This document shows positions 46,000 through 57,572 of a DNA stretch of 64,000 bases, piece after piece (the first letter of the stretch is position 1; each line of letters opens with the position of its first letter). A program made the position numbers and the translations under genes. The DNA is taken from positions 1,302,001 through 1,366,000 of the forward strand of contig JAQFWX010000008.1 in the NCBI GenBank assembly GCA_027605045.1. The letters run 5' to 3'. This DNA is from Phallus indusiatus. Taxonomy: Eukaryota > Basidiomycota > Agaricomycetes > Phallales > Phallaceae. Below the pieces are notes generated by a model. It was not told the DNA's origin, searched no databases, and worked only from the letters and a program-made list of their open reading frames with translations.

Positions 46000-48960
46000 A
46001 AAGGAGCGAGAGCAGCAACGGTGTATAGCATCGTCTGCATTCCTCGTATGTATGAAAGATTGGCTTTAAATACATACATACAAGAGATGATCACTCTAAA
46101 ATGAATGCCGACCATGACAAAAGAAAACTCGAGCTGGCATTGTTCGGACCCTGAGCGCGAGATCAGACTATTGTTCATCTCATTTGCTTGCCGTACCACC
46201 CAGAAACCTGTTTTTCATTGGATCACAGTAATTTGATCTAAAAACTACGAGTATTGTTTTGTCATATGATATATCTATTAATAACCCGGTTAGGAGAGAG
46301 TGGAATTAAAGTTCAAGATATCACTGACCTAAACGCGGGATGACTGTCTCCAAGTTCAAGAACTTCGAGTTTAGTCATTCCTTCCAATCCCCATTTCTTC
46401 AACCTTTCAGGATCGTCCGCATATAAGGGGTTACAGTCGCTACCATCCGGATCTGGTACGCCATAAACTCTGTCTCGACGATCGTTTTCGCGCTTGTTAT
46501 ATATTGCCATGAATAGACTGAGAATAATGGACAATACCTTTGAACCACCTATATTTCAAAAAAAAGGAGATTTATAGAAGAGAAAGCCCACGTACCGAAA
46601 AACCTAATGCAATTGAATGCCCCCTAATATAGCGTGGAGCATCCCCGGCAGGGTAAACATTCGACGATATGATTCCTGCAGAGTTACCCAAGCTGAAAAA
46701 TATACCTGGAGAAATTTTAATAACCAATGAGTATCGTAACGAGAGCACGATTATTATTTTTTACCCATTACAGTCGCTCTGGTGTACATAGGTCCAAAAC
46801 TGGATTACCACATGAGCTTTCAAAAATTAAATTAAGATCATGAACTGCATACTTATTTCCCTAGTAAGACTCGATAGTAAGCTCTGATCTCTTCACGGTT
46901 ATCAATCTTGAACTTACGACAAAAGTGATAGCTGCTGAAATAGAAGGACTTGTGCCCAATACTGTTATGAAAACTGCAATGAATTTGACAGTATCCGAGA
47001 CATCGCATAGTAGTATAATATAACCGATGGAAGTAAGAAGCATCCTAGAAAATAGGACAATTGGTACATATCATCTATACTCAAAAAAAACTTACGAAGC
47101 AGCTATGATCGGGGCTCTTGTGGTATATTTATCGCTGAGATAGGACACCATAAGGGTGAAGACAGTTGCAAGGGCGTATGGCGCGGCCGAGAGTAAGTTG
47201 GCTTTGGCATTTGTGAAGCCCAAAGCCGCAACTGGTTGAAACAGAATATTTGTTTCAATTCAATAAAAGGTTTAAATTATCACTCAGTTAATACTTACTG
47301 ATGGAAGGAACGAAGAGGGAAAGCGAGTAGAATGGTTGACCGATGGCTATATAAATTAAACTCTCGTTAATTTCAACGGGATAATAAAAGACGAAACAAA
47401 AACATGCAAAGATAAATTGCACTGTATGCGTATGTTCGCCAGTCGGTCAGGCCACGAATGACCTGTCGTTTGGTAAATGGTAAGGATGCATTCGTAACAC
47501 CCTGCGATACAGAGAGACGATGAAGCCACTTTATTCTGTCTGTGGCGGAAAGAATTGTGCTGTATTGAGGAAAGTCTGGAATGAGCCAGGGTGCCGGGAG
47601 AGAGCATATAAAAGTCAATAGCCCTTCCAATATGAAACTAATCAAGTTTTAGGAGTATTAGGCATAATTCTTTTGACACATATACATAGAATCCTTACAT
47701 CCAAGCCCATCCATCTTTTCCACCAACACCTGCCATCTGTCTAATGCCGAAGGCCAAAATGCCGCCAAATGCGCCTGAGTTAACGTAGTTATAGTATACG
47801 CTCCGGCAAATAAAAACGAACATACATACCTGCTAGAGTCGCGCCCATAAAGAATATCGATACTCGAATGTTAAGCTCCTTTCTTGTATACCAAGTGGTG
47901 AGAAGGAAGTTTAGACCAGGAAAAAGACCAGACTGTCATAATAATTTGAATCAAAAATTTCAGGAGAACGTGTCACTATCATGATACAAACTTCAAACAT
48001 TCCCAATAAAAATCTTGTGGCATAAAGGCCTTGAGCGTTTGTAACCAAGCCCATCGCTCTGTCAAAAACGGGAATTATTATCTCTTGCAGACAATGATTT
48101 GGGGAGAGGCCACCTACACTTGCATGATGCTCCATGAAGTCATGAGAAAGAATATCCACCTTTGGGGTTTGAATTTTTTAAGGACCAAATTATTCGGGAG
48201 TTCAAATCTAGAGGCGGGAAAATTAAATTCAAGAACCTGTTGAGCAATGGCGGTATAAAAATATTTATCGTGGCAAAAACATACGCAACATATGACACAA
48301 AAAATATAGTTAAGGCGATATCATACTGAAAGCGGGGTCAGCGAGGGTCTTTGTTAATATTCAAGCGGTTATACGTACTTGATTTCCATGTAACCCGAGG
48401 TCTTTCTCCAGTCCGGCTAAGCGAGCTTGCCCGATGTTGACACGATCGAGGAAACCTAAAAGAAGAGAAGTAACTGGGCCAGAGAAGCGAAGCTGTAACT
48501 GTTAACTCACTCAAAAGATAAAGCCTAATATTTAATAGGAAGAAGATAACATGTATTATATTATGATTCGGTGACCCCAAGCGCGATAATTAGAATATGA
48601 ACTCACAAGGAAGCGTAGGGGATGATTCGCAGGTCAACCCGACGAAGGAGGCGCTTTTCTTCCGAGGCCGACACGAATTTCAGTGACTCAGACCCCAGCT
48701 CCTCATCATCAGGAGTCACGACCTTCTCCGATCGTTTTTCACTAGACATGGGCGGTGGTGATCTGCTTCAGGACAGTGAGATCTTCTCAAGGCTGGGAAC
48801 GTTGACGTCGAGAGCCCAGAGTTCAGCCTTTACTTGCCCCAATTTAAACCGAGGACAAATCAAATTCATGAATCATTTGTGTTGGATGCATGGAGCACAT
48901 GACATGGCCTCTATTTTTGCTGTCCAATAAAAAGGAGATGTCAGAGTAGAATTGTTTTGA
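46000..48960. repeat. Tandem duplication, unit 1 (MFS gene)
   Basis: About 3 kb, collinear with about 49100-52100 in direct orientation. It includes the whole MFS gene with its introns plus sequence upstream of the hypothetical gene (CGACCATGACAAAAGAAAACTC near 46110, matching 49324). Confidence 0.8.
46262..48749 (-). CDS. MFS transporter (Dal5/allantoate permease-like), copy 1
   Basis: Start ATG 48747-48749 (MSSEKRSEKVVTPDDEELGS); about twelve exons. TM1 region FLDRVNIGQARLAGLEKDLG carries the DRVNIGQAR signature of the anion:cation symporter (Dal5-like) branch. Later segments: TNAQGLYATRFLLGMFEAG, YTRKELNIRVSIFFMGATLA, DGWAWIFILEGLLTFICSL, the central loop TDRIKWLHRLSVSQG, and C-terminal helices VKFIAVFITVLGTSPSISA. 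The tail is YNKRENDRRDRVYG...HPAFR, then a last small exon YII with stop complement 46262-46264. Organic acids, ureides or vitamins are the usual substrates of the branch; the real one is unknown. It lies next to its near-identical tandem copy. Confidence 0.85.
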
Positions 48961-49405
48961 TGTCGTTTTAACCGCCGTTTCAATTTCAATGAAACCGTGA
49001 CGGCTGTTGAGACAGCGAAAAAGTAAAACACATTTGGAGAGGTTTTATACTTTTAGAGTACTCAGGGCGAGAGCGTCTTTTCAAAAATTACTTAAGTAAA
49101 TGAGTCAAGGCGTGAATCAAGGCGCTGATTTTGCACTATACTTACCATAAAAAAGCAAAATGAGCGGCCTTGGTTGCTTTATAACTATCAGTCAAGGTTT
49201 TGGCGACAAAGTCGAGGGGAGCGAAAGTAATATTGAAGGGCGTATAGCATTGTCTGCACCTCCACATATAAATTTTGATTTTAGATACATACAATAAATG
49301 ATCACTCAAAATGAATACCGGCGACCATAACAAAAGAAAACTCGCGGAAGACTGCTCAGCATTGGATCACGGTAAATTTGATATCGAACTACGACTATTG
49401 TTTTT
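48750..49405. other. Intergenic between MFS copies
   Basis: Contains the promoter of MFS copy 1 and, at about 49100-49380, a duplicated piece of the sequence found at 46000-46250. A 63-codon minus-strand stretch there is a by-product of that piece, not a gene. Confidence 0.5.
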
Positions 49406-52100
49406 TCAAATGATATATCTATCAATAACCCCGTTAGAAGAGGGTAAAATTAAGATTCAAGATATTGCTGACCTGTACGCAGGATGACTGTCCCCAAGTT
49501 CGAAAACTTCGAGTTTAGTCATTCCTTCCAATCCCCATTTCTTCAACCTTTCAGGATCGTCCGCATATAAGGGGTTACAGTCGCTACCATCCGGATCTGG
49601 TATACCATAAACTCTGTCTCGACGATCGTTTTCACGCTTGTTATATATTGCCATGAAGAGGCTGAGAATAATGGACAGTACCTTTGGACCATCTATCCTT
49701 TAAAAAAAAATTTTTTTAAAAAAAGAAAGCCAACGTACGGAAAAACCTAATGCAATTGAATGACCCCTAATATAGCGTGGAGCATCCCCGGAAGGGTAAA
49801 CATTTGAGGCTATGATTCCAGCAGAGTTACCCAAGCTGAAGAATATACCTAAAAAAATTTGGTAACCAACGTGTATCGTTCAAGAAACAAGAGCATGATA
49901 ATCATTTTTTACCCATTACAGTCGCTCTGGTGTACATTGGCCCAAAACTGGTTTATTATGTGAGCTGAGCTCTCCAAGTTAAGATCATGAACTGCATACT
50001 TATTCCCCTAATAAGACTTGATAGTAAGCTCTGATTTCTTCACGGTTATTAATCTTGAACTTACGACAAAGGTGATAGCTGCCGAGGTAGCAGGACTTGT
50101 GCCCATTACCGCTAGGAAGACTGCAATAAATTTGGCAGTAGCCGAGACATCACATAACAGTATAATATAACCGACACAAGTAAGGAGCATTCTGAAAAAC
50201 AAGACAATCAATACATATCATGTATATTCAAAAAGAAGCTTACGAAGCAGCTATGATCGGGGCTCTTATGGTATATTTATCACTGAAATAGGATATTATG
50301 AGGGTGAAGACAGTAGCAAGGGCGTATGGCGCGGCCGAGAGTAAATTGGCCTTGGCATTTGCGAAGCCCAAGGCCGCAACTGGTTGAAATAAAAATATTT
50401 GTCTCAAATCAATAAAAGGTTCAAATTATCACTCAGGCTAATACTTACTAATGGAAGGAACGAAGAGGGAAAGCGAGTAGAATGGTTGACCAATAGCTAT
50501 AAATTCTCGTTAATTTCAAGAGGATAGCAAAAGACGAAACAAAAAAAACATACAAATATAAATTGCGCCGTATACGTATGTTCGCCAGTCGGTCAGGCCA
50601 CGAATGACCTGCCGCTTGGTAAATGGTAAGGACGCATTTGTAATACCCTGCGATACAGTGAGACGATTGAGCCATTTTATTCTATCCGTGGGAGAAAGAA
50701 TTGTGCTGTATTGAGGAAAGTCTGGAACGAGCCAGGGTGCCGGGAGAGAGCATATAAAAGTTAATAGCCCCTCCAATATGAAACTAATCATATTTAGGAG
50801 TATCAGGCACGATCCGATTCTCAATACATATAAAATCCTTACATCCAGGCCCATCCACCTTTTCCACCAATACCTACCATCCGTCTAATACCGAAGGCCA
50901 AAATACCGCCAAATGCGCCTGAATTGTCGTAGTAATATATATACGCACTGGAAAATGAAAAGGGACATACCCGCCAGAGTTGAGCCCATAAGGAATATTG
51001 ACACTCGAAAATTGAGCTCTTTTCTTGTATACCAAGTGGTAAGGAGGAAGTTCAGACCAGGAAAAAGACCAGACTGTTATAATAGTTTAAAACAAGAACA
51101 GGAGAACGTGGCGCTATCATAACACAAACTTCAAATACCCCCAATAAAAATCTTGTAGCATAAAGGCCTCGAGCGTTTGTAACCAAGCCCATTGCTCTGT
51201 CAGAGCGGGAATTATTATCTCTTGCAGACAGTGGTTTGGGGAGAGGCCACCTACACTTGCATGATGCTCCATGAAATCATGAGGAAGAATATCCACCTTT
51301 GGGGTTTAAGTCTTTGAAGGGCCAAATTATTCGGGAGTTCAAATCTGGAGGCAGGAGAATTAAATCCAAGAACTTGATGTTGAACAATTGCGGCTTAAAT
51401 AGTCATCACGGCAAACATACGCGACATATGACACGAAAAATATGGTTAAAGCAATATCATACTGAAAGCGGGTTCAGCGGGGAGCTTTGTTGATAATAAA
51501 GGGTTAATAAGTACTTGATTTCCATGTAACCCGAGATCTTTCTCCAATCCGGCTAAGCGAGCTTGCCCAATGTTGACGCGGTCGATAAAACCTGGAAGAA
51601 AAAGAGAAGAAACTGGGCCAGAGAAGCCAAACTCAGGTAACTGTCAACTCACTCAAAAGGTAGATCCTGATGTTTCGGGAAGATGCATTATATAAATATC
51701 ATTATCCGATGACCCCAAGTGTGGTGATTCGAACCTGAACTCACAGGGAAGCGTAGGGGATGATTCGCAGGTCAACCCGACGAAGAAGGCGCTTTTCCTC
51801 TAAGGCTGTCTCAAATTTCAGTGATTCAGACCCCAACTCCTCGTCGTCAGGAGTCACGACCTTCTCCAGTTGTTGTTTCTCGTTATTAGACATGCGTGGT
51901 GGTGATTTAGACCTGCTGGGACCTTGAAATCTTCAAGGTTGAAGACGTTGAACGTTGAAACGTTGAAATCTGACGGCCCAAAGTTCAGCCTTTATTACTG
52001 CAATTTGAAGCAAGAACAAATCAAATTCATTGCCCTGGGCACATGGACATATGGCTTCTATCTTTGCTGTTAAATGATCTCCATTAGGACGTTCATGTGT
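49100..52100. repeat. Tandem duplication, unit 2 (MFS gene)
   Basis: Direct repeat of about 46000-48960, covering the second MFS gene and its flanks. Exons are more alike than introns, as expected when both copies have been under constraint. Confidence 0.8.
49406..51893 (-). CDS. MFS transporter (Dal5/allantoate permease-like), copy 2
   Basis: Start ATG 51891-51893 (MSNNEKQQLEKVVTPDDEEL); exon-intron layout parallels copy 1 and ends HPAYR then a small exon YII, stop complement 49406-49408. It keeps the DRVNIGQARLAG signature, the FILEGLLTFICSLPAPWLV helix and TDRIKWLNRLTVSQG loop. Differences from copy 1 cluster in the N-terminal tail and in helices (CVGYIILLCDVSATAKF versus SIGYIILLCDVSDTVKF, where an acidic residue becomes Ala). 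These could alter specificity or be neutral. No lesion was seen. Confidence 0.85.
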
Positions 52101-52232
52101 AGCTAACTCAAATAGCTCAAATAGATTGGCGAGAGAGCGTCTTTTCAAAAGTTACTTAAATGTCCCGATTAATCTACAAATGTGACATGGCCTATACGGA
52201 GAGGATAGACGGACGACATACATTGTATGTAT
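51894..52232. other. Intergenic, MFS copy 2 promoter and VMA10 3' region
   Basis: No gene seen. The stretch near 51905-52030 matches the promoter of MFS copy 1 (about 48760-48900). Confidence 0.4.
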
Positions 52233-52752
52233 TCAGCTTTCCAATTTCCGCAAGTTCCTATGTAGTTCCGGGGTCACTTTGACCACCCTCGCTAATATCT
52301 TGTCCACAACGGCATCCTTATGCCCCTCATACACCTTCTTCAATTCTGCAATTTTCTGTTCGGTTTCTCTGTCTACTTGCGCTTGCAAGTCTTCCGTCGA
52401 TCCCGCGTTCTGCATCATAGATAAGAGGGACGAGTTATACTGCCAAAACCTTGCGAAACGTCTACCTTGTTTTCAGCAGCTTTGAATTCCGCTTCCTTCT
52501 GCTTCTTGTATTCCTCTACCTCTTTCATTGCTTGTGACCGGGCATCTTTCAGTCGCTGAGTTCGATCTGCAAAGGTTCATCGTTACTTCACTGGAAAGAA
52601 TAAATTGGACTCCGTGCAATCTTACATTGCCGGGCATCTTGTACAACCTTTGCCGCATCCTTTTCGGCTTCTAACAACGTCTGGATTCCTTGAGAGCTAG
52701 ACTGTTTGAATAGGTATAAATACTATCCGCTCTTCCGAACACAACTTACCAT
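52233..52752 (-). CDS. VMA10: V-type proton ATPase subunit G
   Basis: Four exons: ATG alone (52750-52752) followed at once by GTAAGT; 52701-52626 (SSSQGIQTLLEAEKDAAKVV, DARQ); 52566-52466 (RTQRLKDARSQAMKEVEEYK, KQKEAEFKAAENK); 52409-52233 (NAGSTEDLQAQVDRETEQK to HRNLRKLES, stop). The frame joins exactly to 118 residues, the usual size. GIQTLLEAEKDA and the long charged helix are diagnostic of the G subunit, part of the peripheral stalk of the vacuolar H+-ATPase. The three-base first coding exon is conserved in many fungal VMA10 genes, to my recollection, and means the start is missed without splicing. Confidence 0.92.
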
Positions 52753-53190
52753 CAGCCAAAATATTGAAGTCTGAAGGAAGAATAAGGTCTCTCTGTAGAG
52801 GGCTTTAGCGCTGCCGAGATTCACCGGCACCTACCAGGCGGAGCTTGAATCATGCGTAACTGTAGGAGCTCCAACGAAAGACGCCTGGAATGTTGCTAGA
52901 ATAGCTGTATTGGTTACCGACAGTGTTGAGTCCCGGCGATTTCAATGTCTCGTTCGAAATGATTGGTTTTTTTTTCGAGTCGATTTCGTTAAACCGCTAG
53001 TTCGATTGTATAATACTAAGTATATTACTTCAAAAAAATCGTCTACAAATGGTAGGCTCTCTAGGGAAGAGGAAAGTTATACAAAAGCGAACAAGTACTT
53101 GACAAGAGGAAGACCAAAAAATGAACCACGGACCAAAAAATTATAGCAATTGTTGTGGTGCACGCCGATCTCGTTGTGTAAACGATGACC
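52753..53190. other. VMA10 promoter and detached F-box 3' flank
   Basis: Holds the VMA10 promoter (about 100 bases) and then inverted-arm sequence matching 41790-42140, that is, the 3' flank and last codons of the F-box gene, separated from the rest of the F-box copy 2 by the insertion at 53191-55610. Confidence 0.75.
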
Positions 53191-55610
53191 CCGGTCCATT
53201 AAAACCCTAAGTCGGTTTGAAGTCTCGGCTTTCACCGTTTTTTTAAACATATTTTCTCACTTTAGTTCGACTGAGATAAAGTCATTTTTTGGATACATAA
53301 AAGTCATGTTTAAGTCAAAACTTTGTTTTCAAAGATACATATAATTTACTTATGTTTTACCGATCTTAAAACCTTTATAGAACCTTTGACCTTTTCTTTG
53401 CGCTAAATGCACGCACGCAATGCGCAAGTCCTAACTGAGCAATGCCAAAGGTTTGAAAATAATATAAGACATACCTCTCTCACTAAATTCTCTATTTCAA
53501 TAGCAGAAATTGGGGGGGATAGACTCAAAAGAGCGTTAACATAGTTTAAGTGTTTATCAGGTAATCAGTCATGTGAATAATTATTTCTAAAGAACCTTCT
53601 TTGACGGGTATTTTTCTAGCTGTATCTATCTTCACAGAATGTGTTTGAACCAGTGCCTTGAGCTCGTTCACAAGAAGAGACTAATGTTTTGAGATAGAGT
53701 CAGTTGTTAGCTCACAGGAATATATTGCAACCGTACCTGTAGCTGAGAACGCTCGCTTGCGCCAGCGGGTGAGTCAAAGGAAGGTGTGGCTACATTTTGG
53801 GAAGAAGAGGCCTATATACAATTAAACGTCATTACAACCGACAGATTCATCCAAAACTTACAATGTTCCCCTGCTGGAGCCGGACATGCTCCCACAGACG
53901 TTCCACGATTTTCGAAAGGTATATATCCGCCAGGAATGTAGAAGCGCTTATTTTACGCTTAAAGCATAAATGCCTAGAGACGCGACAAGTCCGGATGGTG
54001 GCAGCAAGCACCCGATAGGCAATCTCACAAGTGCCGATATCGGCCCAAGTTGCGGGCCACGAAAGGTTATTGATGCCCATGCTTCCACGGCGAAAATGAC
54101 CATGTCCCCAAGATGCGTTAGTGTTGTCCTCGTCTACATCCGGGGCATTTGGGTCAGCAGTCTCAATTGCGGTTAAGAATTCTTGAAGTGCAGGCGAAGG
54201 TTCAATGCCATGGTTGGGTAGAGCCTTTAACGCATCAAGTAGATCCGGAAAACGGGCCATATCACTACTTGCGAATTCGTCGGTGTTAGGGGTAAATGCA
54301 CCTACGATGAAATGAGAATATTACACTGAGGAGAACGAAAAACGCACGACGCAAAGCCTCGTATGTTGGCTCAACGATGATGAAGCTGCAATCAATGAAA
54401 TTACTTTGAATAAAAGTATTATGATGTGGGACTACAGATTTTATTGTTACGACATCTTTTGTGGCTACACTGCTTCCTTCGAAAACAGCTTGAGAGCACA
54501 TTGGGGATGTAGACGGTGAGTCATCAATGTCTTCCGAAGAACTCATTAACGATAGTTGCTGAAACTGCTGAGGTTTGGGGGATAGATGAGAGATTGATTG
54601 TTCGACGGATTCTGCAAACTATGTTAATGGCCAACGTTCGCGCAACTGAGGATGCCACGTACTCTCAAGCTCATGGCTTGTCTTTTCCTTCCGACGTGCG
54701 CGTGATGATGTCCCCGAAGGATCTGCTGGACGTTTGCCTTTCACGTCAACACACTCTTCATTCTCTTCGTCTTCGCTAGGGGTGTCTTCATCAACTTTGC
54801 ATTTCTTTTTCCCCGCTTGTGTCCGACGGGTCGACTCGACTTTCCGGGACAAGATATGGTCTGCCTTCCAGTGGTGGGCACAAAGACGTAACAAGGGCTC
54901 GCGAGCTTCCAACGCAAAGATGGCTTTGTTCCAGGCGTCTTCATGATTTTCTAAATAAAACCTTTTGGTGTGGGTCTTGTCAGGAAATATCGGTGATGAT
55001 TCAGAATTCGCAAATGGCCTCAAGTGACTCCGATACACGACATTCATCGATCCGCGGATACTGCGCCACTGGCTGTCATCTACAGGAGTACCGTCCGCAT
55101 TGCGAATACATTTGCGCATACTGGGCCGATATTTATTATCAGGAGGAATCTTGGCAACTGAATCGTCCCAGGCATCGGACAATGTCCACAGTACCTCTTT
55201 CGGATATTCACTGGGGCGAGAGCTGGGCTGTTCGGGTAAGGTCGCAAACGGGGACGACTCAGAAAAAATGGATATGGGTGTGAACGCCGATGTGAGTGTA
55301 CCACTTTTGGGACGGAGCAGGGAAGAAACTTGAGACGCTGATTCGCCGGGCGTTATAGGGGTGTATTCCCTACCCAAAAGAAATAATTGAAAAATATGTT
55401 CAAACAGTACGAGTGCCAATCCACATACAAGCCATATTGGGGACCAAACACCATCTCCCTAATTGTTTTCAGCTCAACTCGCTGTTCCGCGACTTGTTCG
55501 CTTAGTATCGTCAACATCCCCGATAGTTTTTCTAGGATGGGTGGTGTCAACGAGCTTATGTCGTCGATATGATCGAAAGGCATTGTCGAAGGCTGGGTTT
55601 GCGTTGAGGG
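53191..55610. mobile_element. 2.42-kb insertion in F-box copy 2, probable 5-bp target duplication
   Basis: Comparison with the intact copy places the insertion exactly: the left flank ends ...AAACGATGACC (53186-53190 is TGACC) and the right flank resumes ...TGACCAATG (55611-55615), whereas the intact copy has one GGTGACCAATG. The duplicated TGACC is therefore a likely target-site duplication. The ends (CCGGTCCATT on the left; complement CCCTCAACGC on the right) are not convincing inverted repeats. It contains one minus-strand intron-bearing gene and no recognised transposase, so it is perhaps a non-autonomous or unknown element. Confidence 0.7.
53549..55583 (-). CDS. Uncharacterised insertion-borne protein, likely nonsense-disrupted
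   Basis: Start ATG 55581-55583 (MPFDHIDDISSLTPPILEKL), a coiled coil (LSEQVAEQRVELKTIREMV), then a GTATGT...TAG intron joining to EYTPITPGESASQVSS. The big exon includes YPKEVLWTLSDAWDDSVAKI, RPSMRKCIRNADGTPVDD, HLRPFANSESSP and THTKRFYLENHEDAWNKAIF, followed by an acidic/basic linker (KVDEDTPSEDEENEE). Further exons read GAFTPNTDEFASSDMARFPD, GHGHFRRGSMGINN, DIGTCEIAYRVLAATIRTC and SLLVNELKALVQTHSVKID, stopping near 53549. A TAG at 54619-54621 interrupts the frame after LRERWPLT; translation past it (FAESVEQSISHLS) remains in frame, so the gene is probably disabled. Family unknown; similar repetitive proteins occur in agaricomycete genomes. Confidence 0.55.
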
Positions 55611-57319
55611 TGACCAATGTTTCCGTTCCTTCTGCTCCTTGGCTCTCAACTTTTCCAGTTCGACTTCTAGACGTCTTGTTCGCATCCGTTCCTCGACACG
55701 CAAAGCTAACAGCATACCAAGCCGTTGGTTAACGTCAGACCAACGTTGGGATCTTTCTAGTAACCCATCATGCGAATACTCCAAGACGCGGAAATATATC
55801 TGATCCCAGCCCACTCCTGACGATATAGTGACAGTGCAAAGATGAGGACCGACTGTCTCCCTCACACAAACATAGCTCAGGAATAGAGCAATCCGATCAA
55901 CTCTATTAGAGTCAATGGCCGAATTCCCAAAGTTGATTGAGCGAATCCGTTTAAACGATGGAGTGAGGTGAGAAATCTCGGGAATAACATTAGTGTCGAG
56001 ACAAAGTCCCAATTCTTTCAGATCATGACAATAATTTGCAAGAGGAATTAACGCCCTCAGTGTCAATCTTGTATCCCCAGGCGACCAATAGTCTTTGGCA
56101 AGATAGAAATGGATTAGAGCTGGACAACCACAGGCTATGCTCTCAATGTCGTCGTCCGTGAGTGACACAGCATAAACATATTGAAGCGAGAAATGAGTGA
56201 GGTTCTTGTACGAAAGGACAGGTGACAATGTCTCGATGGTGACATTCTCTGAAGAACTTTCTCCCACAGGTGGTTCGTTGGGGAAAAGTTCTAATCTGAG
56301 CTGACTTAAGGAAGAACAGTTCATTCTGCAAACGACCAGGAGATCGTGCAGCTGGCTTGGAGACACTTGGTTTAGGGAGCGGACGTATATCGTATCAAGA
56401 TGACTTGCAAATGATGTTACTCCTAAGATTTCCATCACCGGCGATATATCCGCTTCGATGTTAAAATCAACCAAAGAAGGAAAAGAATCTTGAGAGGGTA
56501 TATATTTGAGGTTTGTGATATCCTCAACGTCTCCTTCTCCGCTGGAGTCGTATTCCCATTGAATGACTCGAAAGGCAGGCAGTTTTTCGATAGCAGTCAA
56601 TACAGAATTCGTAATCCAGTAACGGGGTACAACGAGCTTCTCCAGGTTAGATAGTCCCCGTAGCAACTCGATCAATTCCCGTTCAACACGAACAACAGAA
56701 AATGAAGCATTGATGTCAAGAGATGTCAAATAAGGAAGCCTAGCGGAAACCTCCACTAAATATGCTTTGGCTTCTTTGAAACCTTCGCCTGCTAAGAGCG
56801 GACCGTCCAGTTTAATCGACAAAGACTTTACGCCGGAATGCATGAAAGTAGTGGTATGTATCAAGCAAGAGGTCGAAGAAATAAGACGCTGCAGACGAGG
56901 GAGAACAATCGTACGAGGGTGAGCCCGAGAGAACTCGGTGAATAGAGAATGGTCCAGTCGATAATCATCACCCTCGATGGCTAGCTCCCGGATACGATTG
57001 GCATAAAAGTCGAAACGCGACCAAGCAGAGGGCGCAATGTAAGAGGAGAATGTCCACTTGAGAATGAGGAATAAGAGATTAGAACCTTAATTTTGGTAGC
57101 AATAATACCCACAAGCGGCTCATCAGGATGAGTACCAATAAGACGCATCGGTGCCAACAATTGGAATAAAGCCAAGGCTGTAACAGATCTCCACAATTGA
57201 TCTAGGGCTGGGTCCATCCAAATTTTGCAAACCAAGGCTACATTTTTTAGCACGGAATTATCTGAAAACTTGAAAATTAGACTGAGGATTTCTGGAATGC
57301 GTAGGACACGGTGGATCAT
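55353..57319 (-). CDS. F-box/LRR-like protein copy 2 with foreign in-frame C-terminus
   Basis: Exon 1 (57319-57113) and exon 2 (from 57056) mirror copy 1, including the F-box (PEILSLIFKFSDNSVLKNVA) and the coiled end (LEVELEKLRAKEQKERKHWS). At HWS the frame enters the 2.42-kb insertion and continues PSTQTQPST-MPFDHIDDIS, thus reading straight into the inserted gene's own start exon, and stops at 55353-55355 if the next intron is not spliced. The predicted product is 636 residues versus 564 for copy 1. If the intron after GPQYGL is used, a longer chimera would be made. The F-box and LRR-like region look intact, so it may still act as an SCF receptor. Confidence 0.75.
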
Positions 57320-57572
57320 GGATAAGTACCCTTAGTCGAGGCGTGCTGACCTATATATAGTTGAGAGACGTTTTTTCGGCAGTCATCGGCATGTAACGCA
57401 TCAAGCATGCGCGTGACACGCGTGATATGCATACACGACGCAGAGGCCTGCCGCCGGCAAATAGGAGGGGACTCTAAGGGGACTATATCTTCAGGAGATC
57501 CTTCTCTCCTAGGGTATATAATAAGGCCTTTTATACAATTACACTCGATTTCATCTCTTCCTTATTCCCATC
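57320..57572. promoter_or_regulatory. Divergent region, F-box copy 2 and S1/P1 nuclease
   Basis: About 250 bases; the first 105 are arm-2 sequence, the rest unique. A TATATAATA string at 57517-57525, about 50 bases before the nuclease ATG, is a possible TATA element for that gene. Confidence 0.4.

Larger units (their letters stand above)
52850..57425. repeat. Large inverted duplication, arm 2 (interrupted)
   Basis: Inverse match to 39945-42140, interrupted between 53190 and 55611 by a 2.42-kb insertion. Beyond 57425 and below 52850 the similarity stops. Confidence 0.85.

Noticed and set aside
49142..49333. Separate small gene between the MFS copies
   Set aside because: The sequence is a duplicated piece of the 46000-46250 flank and carries no conserved coding signal.
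51722..51740. tRNA-like GATTCGAACCT string
   Set aside because: It sits in the first intron of MFS copy 2, no cloverleaf can be built around it and the paralogous position in copy 1 is not conserved.
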